64,000 nucleotides of DNA from assembly GCA_000991135.1 (NCBI GenBank), contig LBST01000004.1:1-64000 (forward strand), read 5' to 3'. The DNA comes from Candidatus Roizmanbacteria bacterium GW2011_GWC1_37_12 (GTDB lineage Bacteria; Patescibacteriota; Microgenomatia; UBA1406; GWC2-37-13). The translations under genes were made by a program, and so were the position numbers. This document shows, one piece after another, positions 17,942 through 27,460 of this stretch; the first letter of the stretch is position 1, and every line of letters begins with the position of its first letter. Under the pieces are notes generated by a model that saw only the letters and a list, made by a program, of their open reading frames with translations, ran no database searches and was not told the DNA's origin.

Positions 17942-18388
17942 TTATGCCAGTTTTTTTAACTCTGTCTCAAAATCTTCCAAGTCGACAAACCTTTTGAAAA
18001 CTGCCGCAAACCTAATGTAGGCAATTTTATCCAATTTTTTTAATTTTTTGGCGACCAAATTGCCTATTTCTTTGCTCTCAATCTCTGTCGTGTCTTTTTG
18101 TTTCAGGTCGGCTTCGACTTCATTAATCAGACTTTCGATCTCCTCGCTCTTAACCGTCGTCTTCTCACAGGGCAGAATTACTCCTTTTCTTAGTTTTTCT
18201 CGATCAAATCTCTCCCGCCTGCCATCTCTTTTGATTACCAAGATTGGTAATTCTTCTATCCTCTCATAGGTCGTAAACCGCTTCTCACACTTGGGACACT
18301 GTCTTCTTCTCCTTATCGCTCCTCCGTCTTCAGACAACCGAGTCTCAATGACCTCGGTGTCGTTATTTTTGCAAAATATACAAAACAT
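17942..18388 (-). CDS. nrdR: Transcriptional repressor NrdR
   Basis: CIFCKNNDTEVIETRLSEDGGAIRRRRQCPKCEKRFTTYER plus ATP-cone. Confidence 0.96.
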   Translation of the reverse strand: MFCIFCKNNDTEVIETRLSEDGGAIRRRRQCPKCEKRFTTYERIEELPILVIKRDGRRERFDREKLRKGVILPCEKTTVKSEEIESLINEVEADLKQKDTTEIESKEIGNLVAKKLKKLDKIAYIRFAAVFKRFVDLEDFETELKKLA

Positions 18389-18570
18389 ATAATTAGCGCA
18401 ATTTAAAATTTAAAACACTAGTGGTAGGATTTCAAGAGGTCAAAATATATAAAAACTATATCAAGTTAAAATTTAGCCTTGAGGGTTTTCACCTATTTTT
18501 AAAAATCGAAGATTCCCTTAAATTTGTGAACAAAATAGGGTAAAAAAGTTGTTATTATAACCATATAGCC

Positions 18571-19263
18571 ATGTTCTTAAAAGATCTTCTTTTCCCTAAG
18601 TTTTGCCTTGGTTGTGGTACTCTTGGGACATATATTTGTCCGAAGTGCCAAAGACTCCTCCGCTATCTCAACCGAGATACCTGTTTCTATTGTAAAAAGG
18701 CCAGCCTATATGGCCTGACTCACCCTATCTGTTTAAAAAAGTTTAACGTCGACGGAGTCGTATCAATTTTCTATTACAATAACCTTTTGAAGAAAATTAT
18801 CAAAAATGTCAAATACCGATTGGTTACCGAAGCCTGGAAGGATTTGACTAGAATGATCAAGCCGGAGTCAATTGGAAGAATTGCCTTTTATAAAAAGCTG
18901 TCTCGAGATTTATTTCTTCAGCCAATTCCTCTTTTTAAAACAAAGATTAGAGAACGGGGCTTTAATCAAGCTTTTTTAATCGCTAAATTTTTCCAGACTT
19001 TTCTTGAATTTTCCATCTCTGATTTTTTGGTAAGAGTCAAAGAAACCTTTCCCCAAGCCGAATTAAAAACAAAAAGAGACAGATACCAAAATCTAAGAGG
19101 CGCTTTTAAGGTTAGGCCAGAATACCGCTCAGCCTTGGCGGGATCTAATATAATTCTCATTGACGACGTCATCACCACCGGGTCAACTGCGAAAGAGGCG
19201 GGTAAAACACTCAAAAAAGCAGGCGCCAACAAAGTCTATGTCTTAGCTATTGCCAAAGGATAA
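18571..19263 (+). CDS. comF: ComF family protein (phosphoribosyltransferase-like)
   Basis: N-terminal Cys4 zinc motif and PRPP motif IILIDDVITTGSTAKEAGKTLKKAGA. Confidence 0.9.
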   Translation: MFLKDLLFPKFCLGCGTLGTYICPKCQRLLRYLNRDTCFYCKKASLYGLTHPICLKKFNVDGVVSIFYYNNLLKKIIKNVKYRLVTEAWKDLTRMIKPESIGRIAFYKKLSRDLFLQPIPLFKTKIRERGFNQAFLIAKFFQTFLEFSISDFLVRVKETFPQAELKTKRDRYQNLRGAFKVRPEYRSALAGSNIILIDDVITTGSTAKEAGKTLKKAGANKVYVLAIAKG

Positions 19264-19285
19264 ACGTAGGTTATAATATAGCTAT

Positions 19286-20263
19286 ATGATGCCGCAAAAA
19301 ATAGAGATTTCCTCAAAAACGATCGTCTTTACAGTTTTTTTCCTGTTATCTTTGGTTTTGCTTTGGCAGATCAAAGATTTAATATTCTCTTTATTTATTG
19401 CTTTTATCATTGCCGGGGCTTTAAAACCTCCCGTTGACTATCTGGAAAAGAAAAGACTCCCTCGCTTACTCGTTTCGGTTCTAATCTATTTCCTATTTCT
19501 TTTTATAATCTTTAATCTGTTTTCCTTGGTTATTCCCCCATTGGTACAAGAAATGTCCTATTTTTTTAAAAACTTTCCGACGATTGTAAGAAATATCCCC
19601 CAGGTCTCATCATATATCGATCTTAATTTGATCACACAAAATGTCCCCAACCTGGCCAACGATCTTGTAGGTTTTGTCAAAGGCGTCTTTTCCAACGCTA
19701 TCTTTATCACTTCGACCTTGTTTTTTGGATTTTATCTTCTTATCGACAAAAATTTCATTGAAGAAATATTAAAAAACTTTTTTGAAGACGCCGAAGCGAA
19801 AAAAATCAGCCATATGGTTTCTCAAGGTCAAAAAAGGGCCGGCACCTGGTTCTGGGGTGAAGTAATACTAATGACCGCTGTTGGTTTTTTAACCTATATC
19901 GGATTGACTATCATTGGTATGAAATATGCGGTTGCCCTGGCTGTTTTGGCAGGCCTTTTAGAGATCGTTCCGACTCTCGGACCAATAATTTCTGCCATCC
20001 CAGCGGCCCTGATCGGTTTTTCCCATTCATATATTTTGGGGCTTTCCAATATCGCCTTATACTTTGTCGCTCAACAGCTAGAAAACAATCTCATCGTCCC
20101 AATAGTGATGAAAAAAATCGTCGGCGTCCACCCCGTCATCACCCTGATGGCTCTTATAATCGGCGGAAAACTCGCCGGAGTACTTGGAGTCCTTCTGGCC
20201 GTACCGACGACTATTTTTATCGAAACGCTTCTTATCGAAAGCCAAAAATTGCAGAAAAAGTAA
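19286..20263 (+). CDS. AI-2E family transporter/PerM-like permease
   Basis: Topology and LLEIVPTLGPIISAIPAALIGF...NNLIVPIVMKKIVGVHPVITLMALIIGGKLAGVLGVLLAVP. Confidence 0.92.
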   Translation: MMPQKIEISSKTIVFTVFFLLSLVLLWQIKDLIFSLFIAFIIAGALKPPVDYLEKKRLPRLLVSVLIYFLFLFIIFNLFSLVIPPLVQEMSYFFKNFPTIVRNIPQVSSYIDLNLITQNVPNLANDLVGFVKGVFSNAIFITSTLFFGFYLLIDKNFIEEILKNFFEDAEAKKISHMVSQGQKRAGTWFWGEVILMTAVGFLTYIGLTIIGMKYAVALAVLAGLLEIVPTLGPIISAIPAALIGFSHSYILGLSNIALYFVAQQLENNLIVPIVMKKIVGVHPVITLMALIIGGKLAGVLGVLLAVPTTIFIETLLIESQKLQKK

Positions 20264-20322
20264 ATTCTGCGGAGAATCTGCGTTAAATATGCGGAAATTA
20301 ATAAATGATATAATAGTACCTT

Positions 20323-21639
20323 ATGAAAGTGGCAGTCTTAGGAGGTGGAATAACCGGGTTAACAGCCGCTTATTGTCTATCGAAAAAAAATCATCAGGTG
20401 ACGATCTTTGAGAAATCTGCTATTTTGGGCGGTCTGGCCGTTGGCTTTAAACAGCCAAACTGGAAGTGGAATTTAGAGATGGCCTACCATCATCTTTTTG
20501 CCAACGACTATGACATCATAAAATTCGCAAAAGAAATTGGCTTTAACAAGATCTTTTTTAAGAGTCCCCAGACAGCTTCCCTATTTAATGATCTAACCAT
20601 TCACCCCATGGATACTCCAATAGATTTCCTCAAGCTTCCCTATTTGGATCTTTTTAATAAATTTCGGGCCGGATCAGTACTGGCTTTTCTTAAACTGTCT
20701 CCGTTTCTTTCATTATATGAAAAACAAACTTCCGAAGAGTTTATCAAAAAAACCATGGGGAAAACTATTTGGATTAGATTGTGGCAAGAGCTTTTTCGGA
20801 AAAAGTTCGGTGATTATGCGGGAATTATTTTGGCCTCTTTTATCTGGGCGAGAATCAACAAAAGGACAAAAAATCTGGGATATATCGAAGGAGGATTTCA
20901 ATCGTTTATTGACTATTTAGCTAAAGAGTTAACGGGTTTGCGGGTTAACGTGTTAACGAGTTATGAAGTAGAGCAGATTAATAAACAAAAAAATAAGTAT
21001 AAAATCACAGGTCATTTCGAGCGAAGCGAGAAATCTAGCGAAGCGTTCGATATTGTCGTTTCGACTCTGCCAACGCCAATCATGGCAAAACTGACAACTA
21101 ACATTTTTTCTGAAAAATACTTGGAAAAGTTCTCAAAGTTAAAATATCTCCATGCTTTGACTTTAATACTAGAAAGTAAAGAACCGCTTTTGAAAAAAAC
21201 CTACTGGCTCAATATATCAACACTACAGATTCCAATCATGGGCATTGTCCAACACACTAATTTTATTGATAAAAAAAATTATGGCGGCAACCACATTGCT
21301 TATCTGGGATGGTATTTAAAAAGAGAAGATAAACTAATGCAAATGAATGACAAAGAATTACTTGATTTTGTTATGCCTCACCTTGAAAAAATTTTTAATT
21401 TTCAATTTTCAATTTTCAAAAACTATGAAACTAATTTCAAAAAACAAATTTCAAATTTCTATACTTTCCGTGGGCCGTTTGCCCAACCGATCTTTGATAA
21501 AGATTTTGTAAAAAACAAACCAGGCTTTATTACTCCAGCTAAAAACTTTTATATTGCCAATCTCGACATGACCTATCCTTATGACAGGGGAACGAACTAT
21601 GCTGTCAAACTCGGTAAACAGGTCGCCGAGATGATATAA
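20323..21639 (+). CDS. FAD-dependent oxidoreductase (protoporphyrinogen oxidase/amine oxidase-like)
   Basis: MKVAVLGGGITGLTAAYCLSKKNHQVTIFEKSAILGGLAVGF. Confidence 0.85.
   Translation: MKVAVLGGGITGLTAAYCLSKKNHQVTIFEKSAILGGLAVGFKQPNWKWNLEMAYHHLFANDYDIIKFAKEIGFNKIFFKSPQTASLFNDLTIHPMDTPIDFLKLPYLDLFNKFRAGSVLAFLKLSPFLSLYEKQTSEEFIKKTMGKTIWIRLWQELFRKKFGDYAGIILASFIWARINKRTKNLGYIEGGFQSFIDYLAKELTGLRVNVLTSYEVEQINKQKNKYKITGHFERSEKSSEAFDIVVSTLPTPIMAKLTTNIFSEKYLEKFSKLKYLHALTLILESKEPLLKKTYWLNISTLQIPIMGIVQHTNFIDKKNYGGNHIAYLGWYLKREDKLMQMNDKELLDFVMPHLEKIFNFQFSIFKNYETNFKKQISNFYTFRGPFAQPIFDKDFVKNKPGFITPAKNFYIANLDMTYPYDRGTNYAVKLGKQVAEMI
21011..21045. repeat. Dispersed repeat inside the oxidoreductase ORF; reverse-complement relative near 8177-8213
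   Basis: GTCATTTCGAGCGAAGCGAGAAATCTAGCGAAGCG versus GTCATTTCGAGCCGTAGGCGAGAAATCTAGCGAAGCG. Confidence 0.75.
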
Positions 21640-21647
21640 TCTAACGT

Positions 21648-22241
21648 ATGAGAAATATTTTTATAATTCATGGGTCATACGGTTCTCCAAAAGAAAATTG
21701 GTTTCCTTGGTTAAAAAAAGAGTTGGAAAAATTGGGTCACCGAGTTCTTGTTCCCCAGTTTCCTATACCGCCTCGAGAAAAATGGGACGCTGCCACTAGC
21801 GGACATAGTCTTTCCGCCTGGTTGAAGACTTTGGCCAAATACAAAAAATACATAAACGATAAAACAATTTTAATTGCCCATTCGAGAGGAAACGCATTTC
21901 TTTTTCACTTTTTGAACACATTAAAAAAGCCTGTATCTTCCGTTTTTTTGGTTGCCCCATGGATGACTTTCATCTGGTATCCAAAAAGCTGGAAAAAAAC
22001 AGACTCTTTTATGAAAAAACCATTCCAATGGAATAAAATCAAAAATACTTCAAAGTACTTTGAAGTATTTCAATCAATTAATGATTCTGCTGGTATATCT
22101 GTTAATGATGGAGAAAGAATTGCCAAATATTTGGGTGCTAAATTCAACCTTGTAAAAAACGCTGGACACTTTAATATTGCGACGTATAAAAAATTTAAAG
22201 AATTTCCTCTGCTTTTGGAAAGAATAAAAATTCGTTTGTAA
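21648..22241 (+). CDS. RBBP9/YdeN-like alpha/beta hydrolase
   Basis: IFIIHGSYGSPKENWFPWLKKELEKLGHRVLVPQFP...LIAHSRGNAF. Confidence 0.8.
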   Translation: MRNIFIIHGSYGSPKENWFPWLKKELEKLGHRVLVPQFPIPPREKWDAATSGHSLSAWLKTLAKYKKYINDKTILIAHSRGNAFLFHFLNTLKKPVSSVFLVAPWMTFIWYPKSWKKTDSFMKKPFQWNKIKNTSKYFEVFQSINDSAGISVNDGERIAKYLGAKFNLVKNAGHFNIATYKKFKEFPLLLERIKIRL

Positions 22242-22248
22242 TCCGAAA

Positions 22249-23307
22249 TTAACAAACATAAAGATGTCCACAATTTTGGCAAGGGGTCCAGTTAGAACGC
22301 TCGCTGCCTATAATTTCTCCTTGCCTTAATGATCCGCAACTAGGACAATTATAATTTTTGTGTCGGTGTTCCTGCTTCATCAGTTCTTTTAGCCCTTGCG
22401 TCGTTATTCGAAAAACAGTTGACGCTGGATTGAATCTTTGGAAAAGAAAATTCTCCGGAGCAAAAGGCAGATCGTCTAATTCCATTATCGATCCACCACA
22501 AGAGCCAGCCAATAATTTTTTGGTAAGATTATTTCCTATCATATGATTAAAAATTGCTTTTTGGAAAGTCATTCTCACCACTTCCTCCGTTGTCTCTCTC
22601 CTCATCATTTCTTCAATAGTTTTGTCATAAACTTCGACATATTGTTTTTTTTTGCCTGATATTCGTTCTTGTATTTCGGCGATTATTTCTTTAATAAAAT
22701 ATTCTTTTCCTTTATGGTCAGTATAAAACGGCAGATTCTCCGGAAAACTTTTTAGATTAAAATCCGAAATCATAGAAGATAAGATTGTTTGTTTTATTTT
22801 TTCCTCCGAAGATAAATCTCCATAAAGAAAATCTTCGGCGTCTTTTGAAGTTTTTAACGCTAAACCGTCAACTTTATTTCCTTTGCGGTAGTAAAGATAT
22901 AGCTGTCCGTAATCATAGCTTATTTGTGAAAACGGATTCTCTTCATTATTATTAAACTCTGCTTTACCAATCGGACTATACCAAAGAATAGTCTTCCCTG
23001 GATTTTCAACCAAAAGTTTCTCTAGATTTTTAAAGCCTTCGATATAAACGCCGTCTCTTTCTTGGGGATTAAACATGGCGCTCGCCAGATGTTTTTTGTC
23101 AGGATTCGGTTGAAGATATAATCGACTATCCTGCCCTAACCAATAATTAAATATGTTCGATACCGGTTCGTCCCTGATGACTTCGTTGACATAACTTTCA
23201 AGGTGTCTTTGAAATTCAAACTGCCTTTCTTGAAGAGAAAGTCTGGAAAAACGGAGCGTTTGCGCCCTAGGGTCAATCCCTAATTGTTTTAATTCAGATA
23301 AAGCCAT
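22249..23307 (-). CDS. Uncharacterised protein with C-terminal double-CxxC zinc ribbon, downstream of a cobalamin riboswitch
   Basis: 353-aa ORF from ATG 23307 with AGGAG 4-5 nt upstream; CPSCGSL...CQNCGHLYVC. Confidence 0.8.
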   Translation of the reverse strand: MALSELKQLGIDPRAQTLRFSRLSLQERQFEFQRHLESYVNEVIRDEPVSNIFNYWLGQDSRLYLQPNPDKKHLASAMFNPQERDGVYIEGFKNLEKLLVENPGKTILWYSPIGKAEFNNNEENPFSQISYDYGQLYLYYRKGNKVDGLALKTSKDAEDFLYGDLSSEEKIKQTILSSMISDFNLKSFPENLPFYTDHKGKEYFIKEIIAEIQERISGKKKQYVEVYDKTIEEMMRRETTEEVVRMTFQKAIFNHMIGNNLTKKLLAGSCGGSIMELDDLPFAPENFLFQRFNPASTVFRITTQGLKELMKQEHRHKNYNCPSCGSLRQGEIIGSERSNWTPCQNCGHLYVC

Positions 23308-23328
23308 ACTCCTTGCTCGAGGTAAGAA

Positions 23329-23420
23329 GGCTTTGGTGGTCTCGGACTCTCCCGACTTAGTCGGGATCACCGTTGCGGCACAGTGGCTGATTTACACAGC
23401 CTTCCCAAAATCAAAGCCAA
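23329..23420 (-). promoter_or_regulatory. Cobalamin (B12) riboswitch
   Basis: Minus strand: TTGGCTTTGATTTTGGGAAGGCTGTGTAAATCAGCCACTGTGCCGCAACGGTGATCCCGACTAAGTCGGGAGAGTCCGAGACCACCAAAGCC. P1 GGCTTTG/CAAAGCC; GGGAA, GCCGCAACGGTGA and AGTCCGAGACCACC resemble the conserved B12-box segments. Confidence 0.88.
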
Positions 23421-23429
23421 TTGATAAAA

Positions 23430-24503
23430 TTACTCTGCTAGTCTTTTTTTAAAATAATCGACATATGGAATTATTTTCGGATTTTGTTCGTAGAGAACTG
23501 ATAAATACATTGATAAGTAACTACCTATAGCCATGAGTTCAAAAGTCTGCTCGATCTTATTTTTTCCTTTTAATTCGTACCAAAGCGTTGAAATCTTGTT
23601 CTGTTCAACAACATCTTTTGTTATCGCAAATCTCTTTTGAATTTTAGTTGAATAAAGATTTGAATAAAAGAAAACAAAAGTTAAAATCTCTTTTAATTTG
23701 TCGGGAAATTTTAGTCCTTCCAGAAAGTGATGATTTAGCTCTGGAATTATCCTAAAGCTAGAAATAGACTTGGCGGTTTCGTTTGTTTGATTGGCAATTG
23801 AATTACCTATGCCGGTCAAAAATTCGGAAACAATATAATATGGATATCTCTGGTAAAGCTTTGTGGCCAATTGTTTTATTTGATTATTATCTTTTCCTAT
23901 ATCCACTTTAAAATCTTTGATTAAATTCGATAAATTGCTAATTGACTGTTCTATTTCTTGTCTGGCTGATTTAATAAACCCTAATTTGAATAACATACCT
24001 AAGTGGCCTCCGACAAAATAACCAAAACCTATCCTTGGTTGTCCTGATGGATTAAATACTGGGTCGATCACATAACGAGGATAGTTGTTTTTCTCCAAAA
24101 ATGTTTTTAGATCTCCACCGATAGTAATACCGCATATTTTTGCTCCTTTTTTGACTGCTTTCTCCCCGCAGATTAGGACTTCTTCTGTTGTCCCAGAATA
24201 GGAAGATAAGATCACCAAAGTATTATTGTCGACGAATCCTGGCAGGCTGTAATCGTCATTAATTATATAAGGAACAGCTAATTCTTCTTTAAACAGTTCT
24301 TTAATAATAAAGCTGGGGAATCTCGAACCTCCTTGACCGCAAACTACAATCCGATTAACAGTTTTAAAATCTTCAGGAAAGGAAATATTATATGAGTCTT
24401 TAAAAGACTGTTCTAACTGCCGGGGAAGATTATCGATCGATTTTATTACTAAATCACCTCCTTGAAGTTCTAGGATTCTTTTTATATCGTCGAGGTCGAT
24501 CAT
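23430..24503 (-). CDS. SIS-domain bifunctional phosphoglucose/phosphomannose isomerase-like protein
   Basis: VVCGQGGSRFPSFI, LVILSSYSGTTEEVL, ELNHHFLEGL. Confidence 0.88.
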   Translation of the reverse strand: MIDLDDIKRILELQGGDLVIKSIDNLPRQLEQSFKDSYNISFPEDFKTVNRIVVCGQGGSRFPSFIIKELFKEELAVPYIINDDYSLPGFVDNNTLVILSSYSGTTEEVLICGEKAVKKGAKICGITIGGDLKTFLEKNNYPRYVIDPVFNPSGQPRIGFGYFVGGHLGMLFKLGFIKSARQEIEQSISNLSNLIKDFKVDIGKDNNQIKQLATKLYQRYPYYIVSEFLTGIGNSIANQTNETAKSISSFRIIPELNHHFLEGLKFPDKLKEILTFVFFYSNLYSTKIQKRFAITKDVVEQNKISTLWYELKGKNKIEQTFELMAIGSYLSMYLSVLYEQNPKIIPYVDYFKKRLAE

Positions 24504-24545
24504 AGATTATGATAATACTTAAGTTTATTATATAATTCAATCATA

Positions 24546-25463
24546 ATGAAAAAGAAGATTTTCGTGCTTCTTCGGGCTTTGCGCGTCAGCCAGTGGATGA
24601 AAAATCTGGTGATTTTTACGGCAATAATTTTTTCCGGAAAGCTTTTTGACCTTCCTATTTTCTTAAATACTACTTATGCTTTTTTGATTTTCTGTCTTTT
24701 GTCATCGACGTCCTACGTCTTAAACGACATCATCGACTACCCATTTGACCGAAAACACAGAGTCAAAAAATACCGTCCGATCGCCTCTGGCGAAGTTTCC
24801 CTGCAGCAGGCCAGCTTTCTTGTTTTTATTATGACTTTATCTTCTCTTATCTTAAGTCTATTTTTTTCCTTACCGTTTTTCTTTTTGAGCTTGACTTTTA
24901 TCCTTCTTCATTTTTTCTATTCCTTATATCTTAAAAGATATCCTGTCATCGATATCTTTACGATTTCTTTGTCTTTTGTCATCAGGTCATACGCCGGTGT
25001 GGTTGCTAGCAGTTACTATATTCCAATCTGGATGATGTTGACGATATTTTTTCTCTCGCTTTTCATGGCGACAGTCAAAAGGCATGCTGAACTGGTCTCT
25101 CAAGGATCAGAAGCAAGAATCTCTCTTTACCGGTATAATGAACACTTTCTTGACTTTTTAACTTATACGGCGGCTACAGCAACCATTATCTCTTACTCAT
25201 TCTATACCTATTTTGAAAGACCACCGCCAATTAAAACTTTATTTGGTGATTTTTTTTCTTTATATTTCCCCCAGTTGGAAGCGAGAAAATTAATGATGGT
25301 TACTATTCCTTTGGTACTTTACGGTATCACCCGCTACGCCCAACTTTTATATGAAAAATACGAAGGAGAAAGACCTGAAAAATTGATTACTTCTGATATT
25401 CCGTTGATTGTCACTATCAGCTTATGGGGAGTAATTGTTATCAGTCTGATTTATTTGCTTTGA
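24546..25463 (+). CDS. UbiA family prenyltransferase (decaprenyl-phosphate phosphoribosyltransferase-like)
   Basis: LRVSQWMKNLVIFTAIIFSGKL...SSTSYVLNDIIDYPFDRKHRVKKYRPIASG. Confidence 0.88.
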   Translation: MKKKIFVLLRALRVSQWMKNLVIFTAIIFSGKLFDLPIFLNTTYAFLIFCLLSSTSYVLNDIIDYPFDRKHRVKKYRPIASGEVSLQQASFLVFIMTLSSLILSLFFSLPFFFLSLTFILLHFFYSLYLKRYPVIDIFTISLSFVIRSYAGVVASSYYIPIWMMLTIFFLSLFMATVKRHAELVSQGSEARISLYRYNEHFLDFLTYTAATATIISYSFYTYFERPPPIKTLFGDFFSLYFPQLEARKLMMVTIPLVLYGITRYAQLLYEKYEGERPEKLITSDIPLIVTISLWGVIVISLIYLL

Positions 25464-25602
25464 TTTTATAAAATCAGCCTTAAATTGTAGGTTATAGTCC
25501 GTTGACTTTTTAAAATAATTAATTTATTGTTTGATTACTGATTTCTAATTCCTGATTAATTAGTAATTAGCAATTAGTAATTTAAAAATTAAATAATTTA
25601 CT

Positions 25603-26595
25603 ATGAAAACTAACCAAGATAGTCATAAAAAGCAGGCAGTGACTTTGGCGATTGATCAAATTCAAAAACAGTTCGGCCGGGGATCGATTATGAGATTCGG
25701 CCAAGGACCGGTCGTGCCCGTTGAAGTTATTTCAACTGGAATTTTGCCCCTCGATACGGCTTTGGGAGTAGGCGGAATACCAAGGGGACGCATTATTGAA
25801 ATTTTCGGCCCGGAAGCAGCAGGAAAGACTACAGTTTGTTTATCGATCATTGCCGAGGCCCAAAAGGCTGGCGGAACTGCGGCTTTTATCGACGCCGAGC
25901 ACGCCCTTGATGCAGAATGGGCAAGAAAACTCGGGGTCAAATTGGACGACCTTTTGGTTTCCCAACCAGATACTGGTGAGCAAGCTTTGGAAATCGCTGA
26001 GACTTTAATTAGATCTGGCGGAGTTGATTTAGTGGTTATTGATTCTGTAGCTGCTCTTGTTCCAAAATCAGAAATCGAAGGCGAGATGGGCGAGTCACAG
26101 ATGGGGCTTCAAGCCAGGCTAATGTCCCAAGCCTTAAGAAAACTGACCGGAATCGTTTCAAAGTCAAAAACAACCGTAATTTTTACGAACCAGATCCGTT
26201 TAAAAATAGGCATTATGTTTGGCAACCCCGAAACGACTCCTGGAGGATTAGCTTTGAAATTTTACTGTTCAATCAGGATGGATGTCAGAAAGATCGAGAC
26301 TCTAAAAAAGAATAATCAAGTCTATGGAGCAAGAATTAGAGTCAAGGTAGTAAAAAATAAGGTCGCTCCGCCTTTTAAGGAAGCCGAAGTGGTGATTACC
26401 GCGGCTGGAATCGACCGCGAAGAGGGCTTGGTCGACGCCGCCATCAACGCCGGGATTATCACCAAATCCGGTTCATTTTTCAAAATCGGCGAGAAACTTT
26501 TGGGACAAGGAAAAGAAGAAGTAAAGTCGGTAATCGCCAAGAACGAAAAGCTGAAAGAACAACTCATTAAGCAAATAACCAACAAAAAGAATTAA
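25603..26595 (+). CDS. recA: Recombinase A
   Basis: [42 protein letters not shown]...[37 protein letters not shown]. Confidence 0.98.
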   Translation: MKTNQDSHKKQAVTLAIDQIQKQFGRGSIMRFGQGPVVPVEVISTGILPLDTALGVGGIPRGRIIEIFGPEAAGKTTVCLSIIAEAQKAGGTAAFIDAEHALDAEWARKLGVKLDDLLVSQPDTGEQALEIAETLIRSGGVDLVVIDSVAALVPKSEIEGEMGESQMGLQARLMSQALRKLTGIVSKSKTTVIFTNQIRLKIGIMFGNPETTPGGLALKFYCSIRMDVRKIETLKKNNQVYGARIRVKVVKNKVAPPFKEAEVVITAAGIDREEGLVDAAINAGIITKSGSFFKIGEKLLGQGKEEVKSVIAKNEKLKEQLIKQITNKKN

Positions 26596-26676
26596 ATAAG
26601 AGATTACTTAATTTCTAATTACTGATTTCTGATTAATTAGTAATTAGTAATCTGTAATCATTCAATTAAATAATTA

Positions 26677-27153
26677 ATGAATGATGATTTACTTGCTTTA
26701 TTAAATAAGGCTTACTTTTTCTTAAAATTCCGTCCTAGGAGTGAAAAAGAAGTCCGCGATTATCTTTATAAAAAAATAAAATCAAAACACTGGTCGAGGG
26801 ACGACGCCGAAAAAGTCATCGGAGAATTAAGGAAAGAAGATTTGATCGACGATGAAAAATTTGTCGCTTGGTTTGTCCGCAGCCGGACGACCCTCAAACC
26901 AAAAGGGGAAAGATTGCTGAAACGCGAGCTCAAACAAAAAGGTGTGAGTGACGAATTAATTGAAAAATATTTTTCGGAAAATATTATTGATGAAGAATCT
27001 CTCGCTTTCAAAATATTGGAAAAACGCTGGCTCCGTTTCAAAAATCTCGACTCCCGCAAGCGCTTCGAAAAATCCACCCGCTTCCTGATGAGTCGCGGGT
27101 TTTCTTTTGATCTTTGTAAGAGTGCGTTTGAAAAACTGGAAAACAAAGATTAA
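26677..27153 (+). CDS. recX: Regulatory protein RecX
   Basis: RPRSEKEVRDYLYKK...LRKEDLIDDEKFVAWFVRSR; immediately downstream of recA. Confidence 0.88.
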   Translation: MNDDLLALLNKAYFFLKFRPRSEKEVRDYLYKKIKSKHWSRDDAEKVIGELRKEDLIDDEKFVAWFVRSRTTLKPKGERLLKRELKQKGVSDELIEKYFSENIIDEESLAFKILEKRWLRFKNLDSRKRFEKSTRFLMSRGFSFDLCKSAFEKLENKD

Positions 27154-27165
27154 GATATTTATTAT

Positions 27166-27459
27166 ATGGAAAATATAAAAAAGACCTGTAAGACTTGTGG
27201 AAAGGAATTTTGGGTTATCAAGCAAGAACAAGAATTCTTAGCAAAAATGAATCTTCATCACCCTTCAAGTTGTCCTGGTTGCCGCGAAGCCCGAAGATTG
27301 GCAGACCGTGGAGAAAGACAACTATACCGAACTAAGTGTCAAAATTGTCAAAAAGATGTCATTGTCAGTTATAATCCGGAAACAGAAAAGAGACGGATTC
27401 TTTGTAAAGATTGCTATCTCCAATGGTTTGAAAAAAATCAAGTTTTAAAGACCGAATGA
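27166..27459 (+). CDS. Zinc-ribbon protein with several CxxC pairs
   Basis: CKTCGKEF, CPGCREARR, CQNCQK, CKDCY. Confidence 0.7.
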   Translation: MENIKKTCKTCGKEFWVIKQEQEFLAKMNLHHPSSCPGCREARRLADRGERQLYRTKCQNCQKDVIVSYNPETEKRRILCKDCYLQWFEKNQVLKTE

Positions 27460-27460
27460 T

